Source: UBA11858 sp964589145 (lineage in GTDB: Bacteria; Chloroflexota; Anaerolineae; Anaerolineales; UBA11858). Taken from it: a stretch of 14,532 nucleotides of DNA. A program made the position numbers and the translations under genes. Below, piece after piece: positions 1 through 5,069 of the stretch (position 1 is the stretch's first letter; every line of letters begins with the position of its first letter). Below the pieces are notes generated by a model, which made no database searches, had not been told where the DNA came from, and was given only the letters and a program-made list of their open reading frames with translations. The stretch covers positions 1-14,532 of the forward strand of contig CAZPSL010000009.1 in the NCBI GenBank assembly GCA_964589145.1. Reading direction: 5' to 3'.

Positions 1-258
1 AGTGAAGTGCCCGGCCTGCCGGAAACGCGCATCCTGGGGGTGGAAGCGCCCATCTGGTCGGAGACGCTGCGCACGATGGCGGATGTGGAGTTTATGGCTT
101 TCCCGCGGCTGATCGGCATCGCCGAAATCGGCTGGTCCCCGGCGTTGGGGCGAAATTGGGAGGAATACCGCCAGCGGCTCTCGGCGGAGGGCAAACGGCT
201 GGAAAAGCAGGGGGTGAATTTCTACCGCGATCCAGGGGTGGCGTGGGAACAGGCGTAA
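1..258 (+). CDS. Beta-N-acetylhexosaminidase (GH20), C-terminal fragment
   Basis: This is the last 85 codons of a gene whose start lies before the window; the frame is open from base 1 to the TAA at 256-258. The stretch GVEAPIWSETL followed by FPRLIGIAEIGWSP matches the end of the GH20 catalytic barrel, where the Trp-Ser/Thr-Glu motif contacts the N-acetyl sugar. The family removes terminal N-acetylglucosamine or N-acetylgalactosamine from glycans and chitin oligomers. The tail (WEEYRQRLSAEGKRLEKQGVNFYRDP) is the usual end of single-domain bacterial hexosaminidases, so no extra C-terminal domain is present. The gene converges on the FBPase gene with a 3-bp gap and no room for a separate terminator. 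The family call is firm from these motifs, but substrate and location cannot be read from this fragment. Confidence 0.88.
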   Translation, partial: SEVPGLPETRILGVEAPIWSETLRTMADVEFMAFPRLIGIAEIGWSPALGRNWEEYRQRLSAEGKRLEKQGVNFYRDPGVAWEQA

Positions 259-261
259 CCA

Positions 262-1230
262 TCAATCCATCAAACGATGCTCGGCATGGATGATGCGGCG
301 GGTGCCGGTCTGGCAGCGGCCGACGATGCTCTCGGTCTCCGCCCATTTTCCGTGATAGCGCACCCCGGAGAGCAGGGTCCCCTCGGTGATGCCCGTAGCC
401 GCGAAGAAGACATCACAGCCGCGCACCATCTCTTCACTGGTCAGGATGCGCCGGGTATCCAGTTCCGCCTCCCGGACAGACTGCTCCTCCTCCGGGGTCT
501 GCGGAGACAGACGCCCCAGCATCGCACCGCCAAAACAGCGCACCGCGCAAGCAGCGATCACCCCCTCCGAGACGCCGCCAACCCCCATCATCACATCGAT
601 ATTGACCCCCTGAGTCACCGCCATCAGCGCGCCGGCGATATCGCCCTGGGCGCGTACCATCACACGCGCCCCGGCAGCGCGGATTTCGCCAATCAGGTCC
701 CGGTGACGCGGGCGGTCGAGGACGAAGACTACCAGATCGCGGATCCGTTTCTTTTTGGCACGGGCAATCAGGGCCAGAGTCCAGGCAGCAGGGGCATCCA
801 GACATTCGGGGACGAGTACCGAGGCGGCTTCGCGGTCCACCACAATTTTTTCCATGTACGCCGCAGGGTACGGGTTCCACATCGAACCGCGCGGGGCAAT
901 GCCGACAACCGAAATCGCGTCGGAATGTCCCATTGCCAAAAGTTGCGCGCCGTCCACCGGGTCGAGTACCACATCCATCGCCGGGCCGTTCCCGTTGCCT
1001 ACCAGGGAACCGCTGTCCAGGGGGGAATGAACGCCTAATTTGGTCTCCTCACCGATAACGACATGCCCTTCAACATGAATGGAACTGAAAGCATCTGCCA
1101 TCGCTTGCACTGCGGCATGATCGGCTTCGTCCGGCTTGTTCAATCCCATATAGCGGCCAGCGGCAAGGGCGGCGGCTTCCGTGACCCGCACCAGTCCCAT
1201 GCCCAAATTGGGGGAAATTTGCTGCATCAT
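262..1230 (-). CDS. glpX: GlpX-family class II fructose-1,6-bisphosphatase homologue with altered active site
   Basis: The 322-residue protein is the usual GlpX length and would hydrolyse fructose-1,6-bisphosphate in gluconeogenesis. GlpX landmarks are in order: RVTEAAALAA near 15-24, an AD pair at 36-37, IGEE at 59-62, DPVDGA at 90-95, YMEK at 125-128, RPRH at 173-176, GGVSEG at 218-223 and ATGIT near the C-terminus. Metal ligands corresponding to E. coli Asp33, Glu57, Asp85 and Glu213 are retained. The usual GEGE-x-DEAPML segment is replaced by residues 61-71 with no DEAP, and the DP(I)EGT motif reads DPVDGA, so the catalytic Thr is Ala and the Glu is Asp. The start is ATG at 1230 with GAAGGA about 8 bases upstream; a second ATG follows directly. 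It is divergent from vapB. Family membership is sure; FBPase activity is not, and another sugar phosphate or a regulatory role is possible. Confidence 0.85.
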   Translation of the reverse strand: MMQQISPNLGMGLVRVTEAAALAAGRYMGLNKPDEADHAAVQAMADAFSSIHVEGHVVIGEETKLGVHSPLDSGSLVGNGNGPAMDVVLDPVDGAQLLAMGHSDAISVVGIAPRGSMWNPYPAAYMEKIVVDREAASVLVPECLDAPAAWTLALIARAKKKRIRDLVVFVLDRPRHRDLIGEIRAAGARVMVRAQGDIAGALMAVTQGVNIDVMMGVGGVSEGVIAACAVRCFGGAMLGRLSPQTPEEEQSVREAELDTRRILTSEEMVRGCDVFFAATGITEGTLLSGVRYHGKWAETESIVGRCQTGTRRIIHAEHRLMD

Positions 1231-1273
1231 GATGTATTCCTTCTTCGCGCGTGTTTGATGTAAAAGATTGGTG

Positions 1274-1279
1274 TATAAT
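1274..1279 (+). promoter_or_regulatory. Candidate -10 box (TATAAT) for the vapBC pair
   Basis: A perfect TATAAT lies 60 bp before the vapB start. No good -35 is seen at 16-18 bp; TTGATG at 1255-1260 is only 13 bp away. If used, transcription would begin near 1286, inside the heptamer repeat tract, so the repeats would form the 5' leader. Support is the hexamer and its position only. Confidence 0.4.
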
Positions 1280-1283
1280 TGGG

Positions 1284-1325
1284 GTATCAGGTATCAGGTA
1301 TCAGGTATTGGGCATCAGGAATCAA
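1284..1325 (+). repeat. Heptanucleotide tandem repeat, six units (GTATCAG consensus)
   Basis: Six consecutive 7-bp units run up to the vapB ribosome-binding region: GTATCAG three times without change, then GTATTGG, GCATCAG and GAATCAA. The tract is non-coding if vapB starts at 1340. It resembles the short tandemly repeated heptamers described from cyanobacterial genomes. A single GGTATCAG also occurs near 7979-7986. Role unknown; it could be a neutral expanding repeat or a spacer or operator for the toxin-antitoxin operon. Confidence 0.8.
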
Positions 1326-1339
1326 GGTGTGAGGCTGCT

Positions 1340-1642
1340 ATGACTGTTGAAACCAAACGCATCAATGTCACTTTTCCGACGACGCTGCTCGAAGAGTTGC
1401 GCCGCTACGTTCCCCGCCGGGAACGGAACAAGTTCATCCTGGAAGCGACCGAGAGGGAACTGGAAAAAATCCGCACCCTGAAAGCCATCCAGGAGTCGGC
1501 AGGGGCATGGTCGGATGAAGACCATCCCGACTTGATGACCGTTGAAGATGTGAACCGCTACGTGCGGGAACTGCGCGAGCGCGGGGCGCCAAAATCTTGG
1601 GATTGGGATGATCTGCTTGCGGAGAATCAAGCAGATGAGTGA
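1340..1642 (+). CDS. vapB: VapB-type ribbon-helix-helix antitoxin
   Basis: This 100-residue protein is the antitoxin half of a type II toxin-antitoxin pair. Residues about 6-13 (KRINVTFP) form the beta-strand and 14-45 the two helices expected of a ribbon-helix-helix DNA-binding fold. The rest (SDEDHPDLMTVEDVNRYVRE and a tail rich in Trp, Asp and Glu) fits a flexible toxin-wrapping segment. I place the start at ATG 1340 because GAGG sits at 1331-1334, five bases upstream, and the conserved fold begins there. An in-frame upstream start at 1268 would translate the heptamer repeat and is unlikely. The stop overlaps the toxin start by 8 bp, giving coupled translation. By analogy with VapBC systems, the pair would repress its own promoter. 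The antitoxin call rests mainly on the fold and on the PIN neighbour. Confidence 0.78.
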   Translation: MTVETKRINVTFPTTLLEELRRYVPRRERNKFILEATERELEKIRTLKAIQESAGAWSDEDHPDLMTVEDVNRYVRELRERGAPKSWDWDDLLAENQADE

Positions 1643-2021
1643 GTACATTCTGGACACCAACATCCTGATTCTGCACTTGCGGAATCGCCCGGACGTCACC
1701 AATCTCCTGAAGCAATGGCGGCAAAGCGGGAAACTGTACATCTCCACCGTAATGCGCACGGAATTGATTACCGGGATGCACCCGCACGAGGAGGAGCGCA
1801 CGCTGGCCCTGTTGGACTCGCTGGTCAGTTTGCCGGTGGACAGTCAGATTGCCGATTTGGCAGGTCGTCTGATGTACCGCTATGCCCGGCGGGGCATCAC
1901 GCTGGGCCTCCCGGATACGCTGATCGCCGCCACCGCCATTGTCCACAACCTGACGCTGGCGACGAGCAACGTCAAACATTTTCCCATCCCGGAGTTGGAA
2001 ATCTATCCGCTGACGGAGTAG
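1635..2021 (+). CDS. vapC: VapC-type PIN-domain ribonuclease toxin
   Basis: The 128-residue protein is a single PIN domain, the family that cleaves RNA (often tRNA or rRNA) with Mg2+ held by acidic residues. Visible elements are LDTNI at 6-10 (Asp7), RTELITG at 41-47 (Glu43), GLPDTLIAATA at 91-101 (Asp94) and TSNVKHF at 110-116, all in the usual order and spacing. Length is typical of VapC. The start ATG at 1635 overlaps the antitoxin stop (TGA 1640-1642), so the two are translationally coupled; nine more codons upstream (ATG 1608) are open but add residues before the first PIN strand. It converges with the sulP gene across 24 bp. Catalytic residues look intact, so the toxin is probably active unless neutralised by the antitoxin; the RNA target cannot be inferred. 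Confidence 0.9.
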   Translation: MSEYILDTNILILHLRNRPDVTNLLKQWRQSGKLYISTVMRTELITGMHPHEEERTLALLDSLVSLPVDSQIADLAGRLMYRYARRGITLGLPDTLIAATAIVHNLTLATSNVKHFPIPELEIYPLTE

Positions 2022-2045
2022 CGGCCGAGGGCGGGCGCACAGCAC

Positions 2046-4196
2046 TCAGGTTTCAATTGCTTCCAGCAGACCGGCGGCTTCCCAGGCGACCATACCGCCC
2101 TGCAACACCCGCAGGTTGTCAAAGCCCTGTTTGCCCAGGGTGTACGTCGCCCGCGTGGAACGCCGTCCGCCGCGGCAGACGAAGACCACCGGCCGGTCTT
2201 TGGGGACTTGTGCAGTATCCAGGAACAATCTGTTCAGAGGGATGGAAAGCGCTTCGGGGATGTGCCCCTGCCGAAATTCACGCGGTTCCCGCACGTCAAT
2301 CACCAGCGGAGGCTGCGGGGTGTGCAGTTCATCCCAGAGGGCACGCGCATCCAGGTGGTTGACGTCGTGTTTGGGCACGTCCAGGGGGATGGTGATCTCG
2401 CCGGGGTACTTTTCGGGACGGGGGAGGTTCTGGCACTCCAGAAAGACGCGCGTATCACATTCGTAGATGCAGATGGTCGGATCAAGTACGTGCTGGAAGA
2501 GGTATTCAATCGCCGTGTTGTACGAGAGGAAGTGATCCGCACCCAGGTAATCGTAGAACTCGGTGGATTTCAGCCGCTCGAACACTCGCTCGTGGACGCG
2601 CATCAGGTAAACATCGCCGCCGCGGGCGCGGTAAGCATCCACAACCGCTTCCAGGGCATGAATACCGCTGATGTCAATCTGGTTGACGCTGAACATCCGC
2701 AGCAACAAAAACCGCTGGTTGGGGTTCGCTTCCATATGCGCCTGGATGGAGTCGGCAATGTGGTTGACCGCGCCAAAGTACAGGTCGCCGAGAATATCGA
2801 GGATGCCCAACTGGGGACAGGGCTGGCGGTCGGGCTGGGCGGTGAAATGGTGGAAGCCCGCGCTGGGCAGCACGGGGACAACGCGCGGGATGCTGGTCCG
2901 TAGCATGTAAACCGCGAAGGAGAGCAAAATACCCAGCAGGACCGCAAACTGCAAGGGCAGGAACAGCATTCCGAAGAACGTCGCCACCATGATGGCCGCG
3001 TCGCCGCGCGTGCCGCGCAGGATGCGTTTGATTTCACCCGCGTCAATCATCCCCAGGGCAACGACCATCAGCACGCCCGCCAGCGCGCTGCGCGGCACAT
3101 AGGCCGCATAGGGAGCGAAAATAAACATCGCAATCAGCACAAAAACGCCGGAAAACACGCTCGATACCGGCGTGCGGGCGCGCAGTTCATAATTCATCGC
3201 CGAGCGGGAGATTGAACCGGAAACGCTGTACCCAGAGAACAGCCCGCTCAAGAGGTTGGCAATCCCCTGACCGATGAATTCCTGGTTGCTGTCCAGCCGT
3301 TGGCGGGACTGCCCGGCAATTGAGCGGGCAATCGCAATTGCCTGTACCAGCCCGATAGCGCTGATCGCCAGCGCGCCGGAGGAAAGGTCGTAAATCAAAT
3401 CGAAGTTCCACAGGGAAAAATCGGTCAACGGCGGCAAACTGGTCGGGATTTCGCCGATGATCTCCACGCCCTGGGCATCCAGCCCCATCACACCGACCAG
3501 CGCGGCGGAAACGATCATCACCAGCAGCGGCCCCGGCCATTTGGGAAGAAACCGCCTTTGCAGCAAAAGAAAAACAATCGTTCCCAGCCCAATCAGCAGA
3601 CTGGGCCAGTGCGTCACCGACAGGTGGAAGAGAACATCATTCAGCGTGGTGAGCAGGCGGGACGAACTGGGGACATCCAGCCGCAGCAGATGACGCAGTT
3701 GGTTGGCGGCAATCAGGATACCCGCACCGGCGGTATACCCGATGATGACCGAATCCGAAACGAAGTTGACCAGCAATCCCAGGCGTGAAACTCCCAAAAG
3801 GATCTGCACAATTCCCACCATCACCGCCATCAAACTGGCCGCGGCCAGGAATTTCGCCCCGCCCACATGAGCAATCGGCAGCAGAGTCGCCAACACCAGC
3901 AGCGAGACCGAATTGGTCGGGCCGGTGTGCAAATGGGCAGATGATCCCCACAACGCCCCGGCAATCGCCGCGATCACCGCGGTGTAAAGGCCGACCTGCG
4001 GTGGCAGTTCGGCAACCATCGCGAAAGCAATCGCCTGGGGCAGCAGCACCACGGCAATCGTTAAACCGGCGATCAGATCCGGGCGCAAACTGCTTCGCTG
4101 GTAGGTTCTGAAAATACGAACAGGGCGGAGAAAATACCCAAGGGTCTGGTTGCCAATCTGGTTGAGGGAAACCGCCGGGAGTGAAGGATAAGCCAT
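2046..4196 (-). CDS. SulP-family anion transporter with STAS and C-terminal rhodanese domains
   Basis: This 716-residue membrane protein joins three modules. Residues about 38-435 are the SulP transport domain with about a dozen hydrophobic segments; the signature region is LRPDLIAGLTIAVVLLPQAI followed by ELPPQVGLYTA. Residues about 455-570 form a STAS domain (GDLYFGAVNHI, then NQIDISGIHALE). Residues about 612-716 form a rhodanese domain with the active-site loop CRGGRRS at 674-680, Cys674 being the sulfur carrier. A linker between STAS and rhodanese carries Cys576, Cys580 and Cys588. SulP proteins move sulfate, bicarbonate or other anions; the rhodanese suggests a sulfur substrate, by inference. 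I prefer ATG 4196 because a TATAAT ends exactly 6 bases before it. An in-frame TTG at 4226 would add 10 residues (726 total). It is divergent from the phosphoesterase gene. Confidence 0.9.
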   Translation of the reverse strand: MAYPSLPAVSLNQIGNQTLGYFLRPVRIFRTYQRSSLRPDLIAGLTIAVVLLPQAIAFAMVAELPPQVGLYTAVIAAIAGALWGSSAHLHTGPTNSVSLLVLATLLPIAHVGGAKFLAAASLMAVMVGIVQILLGVSRLGLLVNFVSDSVIIGYTAGAGILIAANQLRHLLRLDVPSSSRLLTTLNDVLFHLSVTHWPSLLIGLGTIVFLLLQRRFLPKWPGPLLVMIVSAALVGVMGLDAQGVEIIGEIPTSLPPLTDFSLWNFDLIYDLSSGALAISAIGLVQAIAIARSIAGQSRQRLDSNQEFIGQGIANLLSGLFSGYSVSGSISRSAMNYELRARTPVSSVFSGVFVLIAMFIFAPYAAYVPRSALAGVLMVVALGMIDAGEIKRILRGTRGDAAIMVATFFGMLFLPLQFAVLLGILLSFAVYMLRTSIPRVVPVLPSAGFHHFTAQPDRQPCPQLGILDILGDLYFGAVNHIADSIQAHMEANPNQRFLLLRMFSVNQIDISGIHALEAVVDAYRARGGDVYLMRVHERVFERLKSTEFYDYLGADHFLSYNTAIEYLFQHVLDPTICIYECDTRVFLECQNLPRPEKYPGEITIPLDVPKHDVNHLDARALWDELHTPQPPLVIDVREPREFRQGHIPEALSIPLNRLFLDTAQVPKDRPVVFVCRGGRRSTRATYTLGKQGFDNLRVLQGGMVAWEAAGLLEAIET

Positions 4197-4202
4197 GCCC
4201 GA

Positions 4203-4208
4203 ATTATA
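4203..4208 (-). promoter_or_regulatory. -10 box (TATAAT) of a probably leaderless sulP transcript
   Basis: Read on the minus strand this is a perfect TATAAT with six bases before the ATG at 4196. A start seven bases downstream of the hexamer falls on the A of that ATG. No convincing -35 is visible 16-18 bp upstream, and the Shine-Dalgarno-like GGGAG upstream is too far away and overlaps the promoter. Confidence 0.5.
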
Positions 4209-4227
4209 ACTCCCATTTTCTCCCAAT

Positions 4228-4248
4228 TTGTGCTAACATTATGCACAA
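4228..4248. promoter_or_regulatory. Inverted repeat TTGTGC-9-GCACAA, candidate operator
   Basis: Perfect 6-bp arms (4228-4233 and 4243-4248) flank a 9-bp AT-rich spacer in the short divergent gap. The repeat covers the candidate extended -10 TGCTAACAT (4231-4239) of the phosphoesterase gene, and its right arm ends on the A of that gene's ATG. A dimeric regulator bound here would block that promoter. It could also be chance; no known regulator's site is recognised. Confidence 0.4.
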
Positions 4249-4976
4249 TGAAAACACTCGTTATCTCTGATATTCATGCCAACCTTACGGCATTGGAGGC
4301 GGTGCTGGCAGATGCCGGCGACTTTGAAGCCGTCTGGTGCCTGGGAGATGTAGTCGGCTATGGGCCAGACCCCAACGCGTGTATCGAGCGCATTCGCAAT
4401 TTGCCCAACCTGGTCTGCCTGCTGGGTAACCATGACGCCGCCATGATCGATGAAGTGGACATCTCATCTTTCAATGATGAGGCGCGCGCCTCCGTGCGAT
4501 GGACAAAATCGGTGCTTAACGCCTCTGCGGAGGAATTCCTCAAAGCGCGGCCCACAATCATCGAAGCCGCCGGTCAGACCCTGGCCCACGGCAGCCCCCG
4601 TCATCCCATTTGGGAGTACTTGCTCGATACCCAAAGCGTACTCGAAAATTTTGAGTTTTTCGATACCCCCTACTGCTTTGTCGGGCATACCCATCTGCCA
4701 GTGATTTTCTTCCTGGACGAAGACCACCAGATGCCCCGATACTTCATCCCCGAAGATGAACGGAGCATCCAGCTGGAACCGCGGGCAATCATCAACCCGG
4801 GTTCAGTCGGCCAGCCAAGAGACCGCGATCCACAGGCATCTTACGCGATCTTCGATAGCGAAACTCATACGCTGGAATATCATCGGGTACCTTACGATAT
4901 CGAATCCGTTCAGGCCCGGATGCGCCGCGCCCACCTGCCGCCGCGCCACATCAACCGCTTGTCCGTAGGCTGGTAA
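4248..4976 (+). CDS. Calcineurin-like metallophosphoesterase (YfcE/MJ0936 type)
   Basis: The 242-residue protein has the full two-metal phosphoesterase set: DIHAN at 8-12, GDVVGYGP at 33-40, GNHD at 60-63, AHGS at 113-116 and GHTH at 146-149, followed by NPGSVGQPRD at 183-192, which is typical of this small bacterial and archaeal subfamily. Members hydrolyse phosphodiesters or phosphomonoesters with Mn2+ or similar metals; the natural substrate is generally unknown, and nothing here specifies it. I place the start at ATG 4248 because the fold begins immediately (MKTLVISDIH). The GTG at 4230 is in frame but lies inside the promoter palindrome. No Shine-Dalgarno sequence precedes 4248, and an extended -10 lies eight bases upstream, so the message is probably leaderless or nearly so. 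The gene stands alone; priA begins 93 bp later. Confidence 0.9.
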   Translation: MKTLVISDIHANLTALEAVLADAGDFEAVWCLGDVVGYGPDPNACIERIRNLPNLVCLLGNHDAAMIDEVDISSFNDEARASVRWTKSVLNASAEEFLKARPTIIEAAGQTLAHGSPRHPIWEYLLDTQSVLENFEFFDTPYCFVGHTHLPVIFFLDEDHQMPRYFIPEDERSIQLEPRAIINPGSVGQPRDRDPQASYAIFDSETHTLEYHRVPYDIESVQARMRRAHLPPRHINRLSVGW

Positions 4977-5069
4977 CCAGGCAAGCCCCCAAAAATCAAC
5001 CCGCACAAAATACCACTTCCCCCTGACTTCAGCGAAAGTCCCGACAGCGCAAATTTTGGCACGTCACCG

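Noticed and set aside
277..1038. A 253-codon plus-strand open frame opposite the FBPase gene.
   Set aside because: It is the complement of glpX and shows no family features.
1268..1339. An upstream in-frame start for the antitoxin, adding 24 residues.
   Set aside because: The extension translates the heptamer repeat, and the start at 1340 has its own ribosome-binding site and begins the conserved fold.
4230..4247. A GTG start for the phosphoesterase at 4230.
   Set aside because: It would place the start inside the promoter palindrome and add six residues before a fold that begins at MKTLVISD.
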